Source of the DNA: Rallus limicola
Lineage: Eukaryota; Chordata; Aves; Gruiformes; Rallidae
Direction of reading: 5' to 3'
DNA length: 64,000 nucleotides
NCBI GenBank assembly: GCA_022605955.1
Contig: JAKCOZ010000041.1
Location: 1,200,001 to 1,264,000 of the forward strand
Shown: positions 1-11,867 of the stretch, one piece after another
Numbering within the stretch: the first letter of the stretch is position 1
Layout of the letters: every line of letters starts with the position of its first letter
Position numbers and translations under genes: made by a program
Notes under the pieces: generated by a model
Told to the model about the DNA's origin: nothing
The model's database searches: none
What the model saw: only the letters and a program-made list of their open reading frames with translations

Positions 1-2290
1 GAGGAAGACACTGCAGCCACTGCAGCTGAGGAAAGGGCCCTTCTAAAGAAGCACATCCCACCCTGCCAATGCCATGGCACAGTCGGGGTGACAGCCACAC
101 ACCCTGGAGGGAGGCCCCAGCTCTTGCAACCACAGCCTGGGCACATTCCCAAGCAGCAGTGCAGAGCCCATGGTCCCTCACAGGAAGAGGAGGAGCAAAG
201 CACTGAACCACTCCAGAATGGATTCACAGCCACTTGTTTTAGCTGTTCACGGTCAGGGACTGGACCCAAGCTGGGTGTCCAGCTGTCAGCTGGCCCGGAT
301 CCTGAGGTGCCCTGAGACACCCTTTGTGCTTGTGAAGGCCGTGCCTTGTCCATACGTGTGTCTCAGGGCCACAAGTCTTCTGGGCAAGAGGGATGGATAC
401 CCACCATTTGCTGCTCTCTCCAGCTCTCCCAGGATTTGCTCCGGGGCGTCTGGCCACTCTCTGGAGGATTTCCCTCTTTGGCCATTGTCCTTGGATCTCT
501 GCAGACCTTAACAGAAAGGTTCCAGTTACATTCTCACCATAAATACTGTGGGGGAGTGCTCAGCCTGTGAAGTCAGGCAAGACCAGCTACACAGCCCTGC
601 AATGCCAGGTGAGCTTCAGCGCAGGATCCACCTGAGCACCTGGAGCTGGACCCAGCCCTGCCCCCAAAGAGCCATGAGAAGGTGTCACTGTGTATTGCGA
701 CCGGCACCGTCACGACTGACCAGCACAAGGGGTGAGGGCATCACGGCACGGCACGACGGGCAGAGTGCAGGGCTGCCTTGGCACAGCTGCAGGAGGGGCC
801 TTGCTGCTCCTTGGGGTTTCTGCTGGCAGCGCCCAAAGGCAGGGAAAAGCCACGCCGTACCCAGGGCACCTCCAGCTGCACCAGCCCTGGCACCCGGCTG
901 AGAAGCGCCATGTCCACCACGTCCAGCCACGTCTGTCAACAAAGCCAGCAGAGCAGCTGCCAGGAGAAAGGACAGCCCCACCTTTCCTTTACAGGCTGGG
1001 ATCTGCTTCTCCATGCCCTGCAGTGCCTGGGGGGGGGGTCAGGTCACCATGGGGTGATGATTTGCACAGCTGCAGAGGCCCCCGGGGGACCTCTTGGCTG
1101 AGCCCTGGAGCGCTCTTCAATACGGTGCCAGGGCACGTGCAGCTCCCCTCAAGGACTGGAGGGACACACAGACGTTTGTCTGTCCTGTGCACAAAGCCAG
1201 GGGGAAAGCACTTGAGGCCACAAATGATCCTGGAGATGGTGGGCGTCTCATGGAGAAGAGCCCGCTGGGCAGTGAGAAGCCACAGCAGCGCTGCCCTCTC
1301 TGCTCCTGCACAGCACAGCAGCCATGGCCTCCTGCGCCTCCCTGCATGACATCTGCCTGCCACACAGCAGTGGAGCTCCCCCAGCCGGCCCCACTGCTCT
1401 CCCAACCCTTCCCCGCCATGAGCCCAGCCCCACTGCCCCTCCAAGGGGAGGTGGGCACTGCGCTGTGCTGCCTGGGGCTGGCTGGCTGGCCTGGCCTGCA
1501 CACCTACCTAATCCCCGTGCTCGCCATGGGGCTGCTTGGGCATCCTGGGCTTGCAGGGCAACCAGAACCAGGACGATCAGGAGCTGGGAAGGGGCCACGA
1601 CCTCCCGTGCCTTCACCATCCTGCTGCTGCTGCTGCTGCTGGAGCTGCAGACAGCACTGACAGGGCAGTGCCCACAAGCCCCAGCTCACAGCAGGGCTCG
1701 GCCCAGGAGGACTTGGTGATGTCCCCACCCACCCTGTGCCCCGCAGCCAGGCCCAAGGGGGGCAGCTCTTACCCCAAGCACCACCCCCCGGAATGCCCTG
1801 CCCCCCATGTCGCCAGAGGGGGTAGAGCCTGAGCCTGAGCTAAGGAGCACTGGGGCTGGCTGGTGTGGAGACTGGCCATGGGCAACACGCCATGCAGGAG
1901 GAGTTTCAGGGGAAGCCACTGACTGGGGGAAATCACACAGATCAGAGACATTTGCTGCTGGAAACGTGCCCAGCAAAAGAACTGCTCATTGCTTACACAC
2001 ACTGCTCACACCAAGCTGATTGGGTAGCAATGATAACGAGTTCTGATGAGCATCTCTTAGAGCTGAACATTGTTAGTTTGCCTGTGATGTCTAAGAGCAT
2101 CTGCACACCTGCTGTGTCCAGCAGTGATTATGGCTGGTTCAGGACATGTTCACTCACTCCCAAATCCCTTCCCACAACTCCTGCTTGGTTTAGGGCAGTC
2201 TGTACCCCTGGCTTCAAGGCCTCTGTGTTTTGAGAATGTGATTACCAAAAACCTCTCAGCAGGAGGAGCTTTCCTGTCTTATGGGAACGT
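1..2290. other. No recognised gene
   Basis: GC-rich sequence with several overlapping frames on both strands but no family that I recognise and no convincing exon chain. A short CTG run at about 1621-1641 encodes leucines on one strand and glutamines on the other. A G10 tract lies at 1029-1038. Confidence 0.4.
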
Positions 2291-2311
2291 GAGGACACTT
2301 TCAGGGCCTGA

Positions 2312-2862
2312 TTCTGCTGTGAGCAGAGCCAGGCTGCAGGCAGAGCCCGTGTCTGCTGTGAGCAGAACCAGGCTGCAGGCAGAGCCCGTGTCTGCTGTGA
2401 GCGGAGCCAGGCTGCAGGCAGAGCCCGTGTCTGCTGTGAGCGGAGCCAGGCTGCAGGCAGAGCCCGTGTCTGCTGTGAGCGGAGCCAGGCTGCAGGCAGA
2501 GCCCGTGTCTGCTGTGAGCGGAGCCAGGCTGCAGGCAGAGCCCGTGTCTGCTGTGAGCGGAGCCAGGCTGCAGGCAGAGCCCGTGTCTGCTGTGAGCGGA
2601 GCCAGGCTGCAGGCAGAGCCCGTGTCTGCTGTGAGCGGAGCCAGGCTGCAGGCAGAGCCCGTGTCTGCTGTGAGCGGAGCCAGGCTGCAGGCAGAGCCCG
2701 TGTCTGCTGTGAGCGGAGCCAGGCTGCAGGCAGAGCCCGTGTCTGCTGTGAGCGGAGCCAGGCTGCAGGCAGAGCCCGTGTCTGCTGTGAGCGGAGCCAG
2801 GCTGCAGGCAGAGCCTGTGTCTGCTGTGAGCGGAGCCAGGCTGCAGGCAGAGCCCGTGTCCT
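2312..2862. repeat. 39-bp minisatellite, about 14 copies
   Basis: A 39-bp unit (core ctgctgtgagcggagccagg) is repeated about 14 times almost without change; only the first two units differ noticeably. Because 39 is a multiple of three, frames stay open on both strands: the plus frame reads a 13-residue repeat (AVSGARLQAEPVS). No coding role is supported. Confidence 0.95.
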
Positions 2863-3044
2863 TCCTGACAATTTTTCCTTTTTATCATTTTGTGCTACAA
2901 AAGCTCCTGTAGAGATCTCTGCAGGGGCCCTTTGCAGAAAGCTCAGTAAACATGGCAGTAAGACAAGGACTGGAATTACCAAAACCAATAATCCAGATTT
3001 GACCATTGACAACATCCATCCCAAAATTCTCCACTCATGAAACC

Positions 3045-3272
3045 ACTTCCCTGGGCAACCTGTTCAATTGGAACAGGCTTCTCATAGAGGGGGTGGGTGC
3101 CCCATCCCTGGGGGTGTTGAAGGCCAGGTTGGATGGGGCCCTGGGCAGCCTTGTGTAGCTCCAGGCCTGGAGGTTGGTGTCCCTGCCTGGGGCAGGGGGT
3201 TGGAGCTCTCTGATCCTTGGGGTCCCTTCCAACCCAGGCCATTCTCTGATTCTATGATTCTGTGATTCTGTG
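3045..3272 (+). mobile_element. CR1 LINE 3' end
   Basis: Carries the typical CR1 3' end, with the 'gggaccc..ccaaccc' segment and a terminal ATTCTCTGATTCTATGATTCTG-type tail at about 3240-3272. The first 25 bases match the opposite-strand CR1 fragment at 3518, suggesting nesting or rearrangement. Confidence 0.85.
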
Positions 3273-3366
3273 ATCACTAGGTTCTGGTGGCAGTCCTCTC
3301 CAGGGACCTTTAGAAGTAAGACTGAGACACTCTATTTATATGTTTATATTTCTAACATATAAAGTA

Positions 3367-3545
3367 TGGAATCCTGGAATGGTTTTGTTTGGAAGGAACC
3401 TTAGAGATCATTTGGTTCCGACCCCACTGCTATGGACAAGAACACTTCCCACTAGACAAAAGGTGCTCAAAGCCTCATCCAACCTGGCCTTGAAGACTTC
3501 CAGGGAGGGGGCATCCACCACTTCCCTGGGCAACCTGTTCAGTTG
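3367..3545 (-). mobile_element. CR1 LINE 3' fragment
   Basis: Begins with the reverse complement of a CR1 tail, then the usual 'ttggaaggaacct..agatcat' and 'ccaacctggccttgaa' CR1 segments. Truncated at about 3545. Confidence 0.85.
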
Positions 3546-3837
3546 GCTCCTATTTTATTGATCTGTATCAATACAGAGCAGCTGTGCAGCTGTTGTCCTG
3601 TTACGCCCAAGGACAGGGACGCTTCACGTGTTCCCCTTGCTGACATCTTCACTTTTGATAGCTTAAATCAACAACAGCCCTTAGGATCATTGAGCCACAA
3701 GGATGGGTTGATGTGAAGGCACTTACAGCTTGTGATGACATGGAAGAGCTCAAGAGAAGTTAGTTGAGCAAATAGGAATTTGGGGTTCAGGAAGAGAAAA
3801 GGTTTTAGTGAGGGAGGAAAGAAAGCTCAAGGATTAG

Positions 3838-4018
3838 GACAGAGCCCTGGGACAGGCTGCCCAGGGGGGTGTGGAGTCTCCTTCTCTGGAGAGATTCCAG
3901 CCCCATCCTAGGGCACTGCCCTGTGCGCCCTGCCCTAGGGAGCTGCTTTGGCAGGGGGTTGGACCCCATGAGCTCTGGAGGTCCCTCCCAAGCCCTACAG
4001 TTCTGTGAGTCTGTGACA
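3838..4018 (+). mobile_element. CR1 LINE 3' fragment
   Basis: Contains 'ccctgggacaggctgccca', 'agtctccttctctggagaga' and ends in a degenerate TTCTGTGAGTCTGTGA tail, all typical of CR1 3' ends. Confidence 0.8.
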
Positions 4019-4019
4019 G

Positions 4020-6630
4020 AAGGAAAAGGTGGAGTGGGGAATGTAAGATACATGTGATGGGAATGTGAAGGACACTGTGCTGAACACTTTCTGTTGGAAT
4101 GGGTGGCCAGTGTGTGATGTGAGTAATATTTGGATGGGCTTGAAATTTGCTTTAGAATTTGGCATTTTTCCTAGGTAAAGGAAACAATTTCTGCCTAACT
4201 TCAGTTATAAAAACCCCAAATAATCTATGAATGCCAAGCTACTCACCAGGGCACTTAGAATCATAGACTCACACTTGACATGACTTGAATGAACCAAACC
4301 CCTCTGGAGAACAGTCCATCCTCTCTGCTCCACTCTCCTGTTTGAAGATGGGATGAATTATGCTCTAAGCCACTGGACTCTAAACAGCTACAGGGAGGTG
4401 CCATCCATCCCACTGAGCCTCCTCTTCCTTCGCCCTCACTTGCAGTGATTCCATGCAAGTCCAGCCTGCAAAACAAGAGTGGAGGGTGATAAACTCACAG
4501 AGTTTGAGTACACCAGAAATACTCTCAGAAATCAGACATCTGGCAGCACTGAGAAAGTGGAAAGTGCTTATCTTCTCATCTTTACAAATATTTTTGTCCT
4601 AGACCAGCCCCTCTCTGCTCCATAAAGCCAGAAATCAAAGCTTTGGTAGAGCAGCGTCTCCTGGCACGACTGCTCATCTCTGCAGCCTCACTGGAGCTTT
4701 GCTTTCACAGCTGATTTCCTTTGCATTCCCTCAGGTATCAGTCATTAAACCCAACTTGGAGTAATCCCAAGGAGCTGCCTGAGCTGCCATCCCTACAGCT
4801 GTAACACTGCTCTCAAGCAAACAGCTCTGCAGAAGGTGGCACGCTCAGCTCCTGGCTCAGGGACACCAGCAGATCCTGTCTGTGATACACACCAGCAGCA
4901 CAACCCTGCTGGGAGCAACGTGCCTCTGGGGACAGGAGCTGCCAACCCAGCTGCACTGCCCAGAACTTGCCAGAGCCACAGGGACCCAGGGCCTTCTGCA
5001 GCAGCAGCACCTCCAGGCCAAGGGGAAAGGGAAAGGAACCAACAAGGGGCTGGAGTGGGACACAGGCTGCTTGGTCAGAGCAGAGTCCCCCAGCTGCACC
5101 GCTCCCCGGGGAAAGCTGGCACACACTCAGTCTGGCTGCCAAAGAGGTTTCTTTAGGGCTGGAGAGAAGCAAACACAGGAGAGCACACTGCCCTTTTCAG
5201 CTGGACAGGGGAGAAGAGAGATAGCAAGAGGCTTAGCAGTGCAGATGAGGAATTCTCCTGCCCTTAGGGGATAAAGGTAACTCCCCCAGAGCTGCAAACC
5301 CACCTGCAGAAAGGGGTTCCTGGGGGGCAGCGTTCCCACCAAAACTGCCCTGCACACAACACTCCTCAGGTGGCCTCAGCACCACCAGAGCTACACTCAG
5401 TCACCAGGCTCTTGCTCTTAACCCCAAACACCAACAGATACCAACAGCCCTTCCCCCTTAAGCTCACTCCAGAGAATCCCTACCTAGGCAGGAACCTCAA
5501 AGGGAAACCCCACAGCTGGCACAGCACTCCATTGCCCCAGCACCTCTGTGCACTGCTCAGCACAGCCTCCCCTCAGGCTTCCCCACAAGCAGAAAGCTAC
5601 AGGCACCAACCAAGAGGCAGAACATCACAGCACCACCCAGACCTCCCTAAAGATCTCACAGAAAGCACCAGCCAGCAGCAAGTCCCCCCAGGACCAGGAT
5701 AGATACATAGCCCACCCTTCCCTCAGCACAGGGGCTGAGGGAGAACCTTACCCTGTGGCTCACAGCATCAGCCAGGATGCCTCCAGCTGGCCTGACTGGT
5801 TAAATTAGGGTTTAATCTTAGAGAACCCTGCACTGGGAGCTCATGCTGCTTGATGCTGGTGTTTTAGTCAAGCTCTGTTTCATGTGCTTTGATGCCATCA
5901 CTGAGTTTTGGGAAAGTCTGTCAGAAGGGCCATTTCCCAGGGGTTCCAGTGATTCCCCCCTCAAGAGCTGCAGCTCAGCCTTCCTCAAAGTCAGGGTCCT
6001 GACTCCACTTGTCATGTGGTTCACACGCCTTAGCACAGGGAACCCACCAGCTCACGATCACTGCAGCCCAGTGTGTGTTGCTTGAAATTCTTTCAGTGAG
6101 TCTATTGCATGTGTCACCCCCGCAGCTGCCCCTTCTCCACCAGAACTCAGCCATCCCAAACTACAAACACAAACCACGCTGCAGCTGTGCCCTCGGGGTA
6201 AGGCCAATCTCTCTGGACTCATAAATAACCTTTTGCATCACACTGAAACAATACATGGTGGGTTGAGCAGTGCCATGTATAAAGACTTCCTGGGGTGCAA
6301 TCACTAGAGAGTAAAATCCATCTGTGCTGCCTCAAGAGCTGGAGGAAATGCAATCCTGAATTTCTGAAACCGCTTCAGCTGCCTGACCCGACCCAAAAGG
6401 ATTCTCCTCCTGCAGGACACTGCCCTTGTCAGCATTCTCCTATCTCACTAGCAACATTGGTACCTGGCATGGGCAGCACTCTGTCTTGTCCTGCCCAGCA
6501 CAGCTTGACTCTGAGACACACCATGAGTAACCACAAATCAGAATCACTCTGAACACACTGCAGGCGTGCACTGCAATGCAGGACACAGTGAGGAGAGAAT
6601 CTGTGCCTGGCTTTGCACTGAAGGGTGACT
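4020..6630. other. No recognised gene
   Basis: Unique-looking sequence of mixed composition. I see no exon chain, RNA gene or clear repeat; scattered frames are short and overlapping. Confidence 0.4.
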
Positions 6631-6631
6631 T

Positions 6632-6740
6632 AGTCCTTTGGCAGTCACTTCCAGTGGGCCAGAAGCCCTCTCACCCCTCCTCAGACCTGGCTGTCACTCA
6701 CCTGGCACTCATGCTCCACAGACCACAAGTCCACCAGACC
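6632..6740 (+). repeat. Segment repeated at 41345-41460
   Basis: About 105 bases (gggccagaagccctctca..ccacaagtccacca) match 41345-41460 in the same orientation with scattered differences. The segment ends just before duplication copy A. Its nature is unknown. Confidence 0.7.
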
Positions 6741-7548
6741 TACCCACAGCTTGTCTGCTCCCTCTGGAGCCCGGCCGGGCTGCCTGGGCCTGGAACCCCT
6801 GGCCAAGGGGGTTCAGCTCTGCCCCTGCCCGGCAGCAGCCTGGATCTGTCAGGCAGCTCCCGACAGGAATCTCCCCCGGCTGCCTGGATCTGCCCATGAG
6901 AGGAGCTCCCCCAACATCCCTGTGCAGTGAGCAGGCAGGAGAACCCCCCGCGCCTCACGGGGACCCCGGGCCTCACCTCAGCTTGGCCGCAGCTGGAGCA
7001 GAGCCTGGGCCTGGCCAGGCCCCCATGGGCCTCGGGCCTACAGCTCCCATCATGCCCCGGGAGCCACCATGGCTGCCTGGCAGCCTCGGGCCTACAGCTC
7101 TGTCCGTGCCCCAGGATGCTCATTCCTGCCAAGGCTCCAAGTGGGGACAGCGTCCCCTGGGCCGGCCCTGCCCCCACAGGCCCCATGGCTGCCTCCTGGG
7201 GCTGCCTCGGCCCAAGAGGGACAGAGGGACAGCAGAAGGTCAGAGGGACGGTGGGAAAGAGGGGCAGGGAGAGCAGAGGGAGGGAGGCAGAAGCTGGGAG
7301 AGATGGCAGCAGAGGCAGAGCTCAGACAGGAGGCGGAGGGGCAGGGGAGGGCGGGTGCCCCACGAAAGCAGCAGCCCAGAGGAGCAGCAGGACCGGGAGC
7401 TGGGAGAGGGACGGGGTGACACAGGCCAGGCCAGGGAGCGGGACGGGGGCACCTGGAGAGAGAAGAGGCAGAAGGGAGCGGAAAGGATGGACAGGAAACA
7501 GAGCAGGGCAGGGAGTGGGAGAGAGACGTGTGGAGAGAGGGAATCATA

Positions 7549-7745
7549 GAATGGCCTGGGTTGGAAGGGACCCCAAGGAGCACAGAGCTCCAACCCCCTG
7601 CCACAGGCAGGGACACCAACCTCCAGGCCTGGAGCTACACAAGGTTGCCCAGGGCCCCAGCCAACCTGGCCTTGAACACCCCCAGAGATTCGGCACCCAC
7701 CCCCTCTCTGGGCAGCTTGGTCCAGCCCCTCACCACTCTGAAAGG
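7549..7745 (-). mobile_element. CR1 LINE 3' fragment (in copy A)
   Basis: Starts with the reverse complement of the CR1 tail (gaatcatagaatggcctggg) and runs to 'cagcccctcaccactctg', where PHF7-like sequence takes over. Copy B equivalent is 24050-24250. Confidence 0.9.
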
Positions 7746-7750
7746 CAGGG

Positions 7751-8060
7751 TCAGTTCCCCATGGAGGAAGGTGAGCTCAGAGCATCCCCCCAGGCATGTG
7801 CCAGAGGGGATTTATCTGATGCTTGGCTGGCTCTTGGGAATCAGAATCCCCCACAAGGTGATGCTCTCCCCCTTCCCTCCCTCCTCCTCCATCATGTCCC
7901 TGCTGATGTCCCTGCTAGTCCCTTCCTGCCTCCCTGTGTGCCAGTGGAGTATCCCCTGCACCCTTGGTACCCAGTGCTCCCTGGCTACCGCAGGCATCCT
8001 GCTTGGGAGGAGGAGGGAGCCTTTGCAGACCATTACCAGCTCCTCTGATGCCACCATGTC
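7751..8060 (+). pseudogene. Scrambled PHF7-like gene fragment (copy A)
   Basis: Three blocks match the PHF7-like gene at 50347-52543. Positions 7751-7770 plus the following donor match the end of coding exon 1 and 7771-7830 match intron 1. At about 7835-7858 the sequence jumps to the end of exon 6, then intron 6, then an acceptor (ccgcag) and the start of exon 7 at about 7995, reading AWEEEGAFADHYQLL before a stop. Everything between intron 1 and late exon 6 is missing, so both zinc-binding regions are gone. This is a decayed, internally deleted copy on the strand opposite to the intact gene. Confidence 0.75.
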
Positions 8061-8137
8061 AGCAGTCGCAGTCACCAAGAACCTGTCTACACAGAGCAGA
8101 AAATCAGGTACTTCTTTATTCCAGCGTTAGGGAACAC

Positions 8138-8372
8138 GGACGAGGTCAGGGGTTGGGGACAGATCCAGGGCCTGGGAATTCTTCTCCCGTTCCCCAGATG
8201 TCCTTGTCTCCTCATCCCGCTCCCCCAGCGCTCGTCAGACATCGGCCAGGGAGGAGGAAAGCGGCTCCCTTGCGCCTCGGAGCAGTGGCGTTCCCAGCCC
8301 GAAGCGCATCTGTCACCCTGGGTGAGTTTGAATTCGCTGCTTGTTTGGAAGGGTTTGAGATTCCCCCAGCCC
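8138..8372 (+). other. Module matching the BICRA-like first exon (copy A)
   Basis: About 235 bases match the reverse complement of 20874-21109, which lies just upstream of the BICRA-like gene. It contains a canonical donor (CACCCTGG, then gtgagt at 8322). In copy A it follows the PHF7-like fragment and points towards the unrecognised exons at 10878-11229, so it could serve as their first exon; that last point is inference. Confidence 0.65.
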
Positions 8373-10877
8373 CAGCAGGTGACAGGTCTGATGCAGGCAT
8401 TGCCAGGAACTGCAGAGAGATGAAATGATCCAGGTCCAACAGCAGGCACGTCCTGGCGCTGCCATGAACCCCACTGCTGGATTGCTGCCTGAGCCGTGGC
8501 TTGCTCTCCTGCCAGTCTAAGGGCAGGGCTGGAGTGACAGGTGGAGACCAGCCTGAGCCCCCCAGGGATCTCAGGAGTGCTGTCCCGTGTGTTTCCTGGT
8601 CAGACTGGCCAGCTGAAGACATGGAGTTTGCCTGCTCTGCCCCAGGGAGTCAGCTCTCAGGAGCATGTTGCTGGGGATTTATTCCAGGTCCCTTCTTAGA
8701 GATGTTAATGATTTGTTTTCTTTTCCCTCCATACCAGCTTCCTCTGGAAGGGTTGTTAAGTAGCACCTGACTGCACCTGCTGAAGGAATGCAGGAACATG
8801 ATAAAGCTGGATCATTTCCTCTTCCATCAGTAAAGCGGGATGGCAGAGTGCTCCAGAGATGCTCCTACCTGATGGTTGACAAATTCTCTGGCATTGAAGA
8901 ACTCTGCAGAGCTTTGAAATCCTGTGTTCCTGGGCACTGAAGTCGGTGCTCCTCTGATCCCCACCAGTCAGTCCTGTGGCCCACATCCCCATGTAGGACT
9001 TGGCTTAGGAGTGAGCTTCCTTTCCTAGCAGTAGGAATCTATTTCCCAGTCAGTCTTTGATCTCTGCTCTGCACTGGTGCCTGCTGGGCTGCAGGGAGGA
9101 TCAGGCCTTCTGCTGCCCAGCGTGGCAGCCGTCCTGCTTGTCATAATCTGCAGTGGGGATGCTGGGAGGCAAATCCGTTCCTGGTTTCCTGGGCTGGGGC
9201 TTGAGACAGCACTCTGGCTTCTGAAAAGGGCAGACATCTCTTTTTCTGGCTTTGTGGTGTGCTGGGGAAATGGGGGTTGGTGAGTTTGCAGAATGAACTG
9301 ACTCTGCCTTCATGTTCCCCTCTTGGGGACAATACTGATAGGGGAATGATTTCAACAGGCTGTTAATTAGCCCTGTCCCTGCAGTGTCTAGAACCCTGAT
9401 TCCTTTTTGGGAAACCTAATCTGCTTAGCAGGTACCAGTAATGATCCAGCTTTATCATGTTCCTGAGACCCAGCCAGCAACTTTGGGCTATGGGTGAGAT
9501 GACACCAGTGGCAAACCCCTTAGAATGGCAAAAGGCCAAATCCAAATCTCCTTCAAAAGGGAAAAGAAATGTGAAGTTCTATAGCACTGAAAATCTCTTT
9601 TCTGTGTAGCAGATAGGGCAGCAGCCTGTGTTTGGGAGCAGCTTGTGTGTGAGACTGTGTGTGTCAAATGACAGGCTCAGTTCCTTTAGCAGCCAGCTGA
9701 GGCCTGATCTGAAGGGCTCTGCATCTCCTGCAACATGCCCAGTAACTGGCATTTCTGAGAGCCAGTGGGTCTCTCTTTCTTGGAGCTGAACTTGCTCAGG
9801 GCAGACTGAGGGTCAGAAGCTGAGGAGATGTTGGATTCAGTGCAAGAGCCCATCACTGGCACAAGGGTGTTCACTCAGGGGAGCTTTATTCCTTCAGACC
9901 TGGTGATGAAGATGGGACAGAGCTGAGGGGATTGGAGAGAAAACAATAGTGTGAGGAAGTGCTAATGATGAGCAAATGTCTTGTGTGTGGCTGGTTTGAT
10001 AGTGCAGGAGGGTTGGACCTGGTCTGGGTCCTTTTTGTACATTTGGCAGCATTAGGTCTGAGAAGCCCCTTTCTCCAGGCTGATTGGAGTGAGGCATTTC
10101 TGTTCCTGCTGGGTGAGTACAGAGCCTGCAGAGCAGCACAGCTTGGCTAGAGAAGAAGGAGGTTCCATTTGGTACAAAAGTCTCCAAGGAGGAGTAAGAG
10201 GCAATAGATTCTCAGGGAATCAATCTCTCCTGTCAGGGCCCCTCAGGGTGTTTCTCTGGTGGAATTTCCCCCTTGCTGCCAGTGGCAGCGTGTGATTCCT
10301 GAGGCTGATGATCACAGCTCTGCAGCAGTTTCCAGCTTTCATCCTTCCCAGTGCTTTTCTTCTGTCCTCTCCCTCAGTCCTGTCCCTTTCATGCTGTGCA
10401 CTGCACTCGTGTTCCCAGCTCCCTCTCCTTGAACCCCCACTGCCAAGCACTTCCCCAGTGCCCTGATTTCTGTCCTCTACTTCCCTCTTCCTCAGTCCCC
10501 ATCAACCACCTTGCTTCAAGTCTGTCTCTCCTCTCCAGCTGGAATCCTTTACCCCTCCCTTGCATCCCACACAGCCCTGTCCAGTGCAGCCCTTCAGCCC
10601 AGTCCCTGCTGGTCTGTCAATCCATCCCAGAGTCCTGTCTCTGGGTTCCCTGACACTCACACCCATCCTCTTTGGACACCCTGAATTCCTCCCAGTGCCC
10701 TTGTCTCCATCCCCAGCCCTGGTCCCTTCATGAACAGGGATGCCAGGAGAAAGGTGGAGGAATGGGGCTGGTGGGGAGCAAAGGGGATTCTGCCCCTCAG
10801 AGCAGGGGGAAGCCATGGCCGTGGGGGACTGGAAACTGCTGTGTCTCAACTTCTCTCTTCTTCCCTGCTTGACCCAG

Positions 10878-11229
10878 AGACTCTGAAGGTTCTGCTCAGC
10901 AAAGGCATGGTGCCACCTGCAGAGCTGAAGGAGAAACTCGTGGCTGCATCTCTGGATGTCTGGGTGAGCAGCACCAGGGCACCTGCACCCCTGAGCCCTC
11001 TGGGCTGGGCAGAGTGGGGGGACTGGAGAGGGAAACACAGGGACAGGGAATCCCATGATCCAGAGTGAGCTGGTCCCACCTGTCCCCTGCCTTTCCTTGC
11101 ACCCAGGAGGGCTGTACGGACCCCGAGGGTCACCGTGCAGGCCAGGCAGGGCATCTGGTGCCAGAGGAACCCTCAGAATCACCCTCAGGGCCGGGCTGGG
11201 CCCTGAGAGGTTTTGGGCATCTTGGGTGA
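10878..11229 (+). CDS. Last exons of an unrecognised gene (copy A)
   Basis: Two candidate coding exons share one frame. Exon 10878-10963 follows the acceptor 'cttgacccag' and ends at TGG|gtgagc; it encodes TLKVLLSKGMVPPAELKEKL followed by VAASLDVW. Exon 11107-11229 follows 'cttgcacccag' and reads EGCTDPEGHRAGQAGHLVP.. to a stop at 11227-11229. A poly(A) signal AATAAA lies at 11527-11532. Possible upstream exons include 8830-8940 (VKRDGRVLQRCSYLMVDKF in frame). I do not recognise the family. The same two exons recur in copy B with few changes, which fits either recent duplication or selection. Gene status is uncertain. Confidence 0.4.
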
Positions 11230-11526
11230 TGTCACACTGGGCAAGGGGCTCTTGGTGCCATGTGGACCTCAGGAGAGCCAAGTCCTGTCCTAGGGGTATT
11301 GTGGGCTCCTTGTCCTGTCTCCTTCCATGTCTCTGCAGAGAGAAATGCTGGGGGCAGGGCCCCTCACATGGCCCAGGCAGCGCTGGGGGTGACGTTTTGG
11401 TCTGTGTCTTTCAGGACTGGAGCTGGTTCTTTCCTGTCCTCCCCTGCAGAGGCCTGAGGAGATGATCATCCCTGGATCACCCCACCCCATCCCCTGGGAG
11501 CCCTGGGCCCTTTCCCTCAAAGGATC

Positions 11527-11532
11527 AATAAA
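11527..11532 (+). terminator. Poly(A) signal AATAAA
   Basis: Canonical hexamer about 300 bases after the stop at 11229, followed by a G/T-rich stretch (tgcctgtgtctgtgtgtccctg) of the kind found downstream of cleavage sites. The copy B equivalent is 28016-28021. Confidence 0.5.
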
Positions 11533-11867
11533 CCCCTTCAGCAAAGCCATGCTCTGCCTGTGTCTGTGTGTCCCTGTCCATGTCCATTTTCTCTGCACAT
11601 CCTGGATTCTGGGCTCCTCTCTGCCTTCACCACCATGAAGAGAGTGGCTGAGGGGGGCCAGACTCCTGCAGTGACACTGTAAAGGAGATCCCCTGGCACC
11701 CACCACGTGTCCCCAGAGAGGGGCACATTAGGGTAAACTAATATGGGCTCTGGGTGCTGGACAGACCTCTTCCTACCACGTGTGGGAATTGGTGTTCATG
11801 ATCTCTTGGCCATGGTTTCCCCTCTCCAGGCTCACACTGAATTACCACTGACTTTTCCATCAAAAAA

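Noticed and set aside
1248..1619. Minus-strand frame with a signal-peptide-like N-terminus (LLIVLVLVALQAQDAQA)
   Set aside because: The rest is low-complexity, without a recognised domain or splice context; a CTG-type leucine run is enough to explain the hydrophobic stretch.
2312..2862. CRISPR-like array
   Set aside because: Units are contiguous with no unique spacers and the genome is eukaryotic.
2124..3024. 260-codon frames on both strands
   Set aside because: Open only because the minisatellite period is 39 bases; both strands are open equally.
6638..8048. Long overlapping frames (303 and 373 codons)
   Set aside because: They run through GC-rich sequence, a CR1 in reverse and a PHF7-like fragment in the wrong frame.
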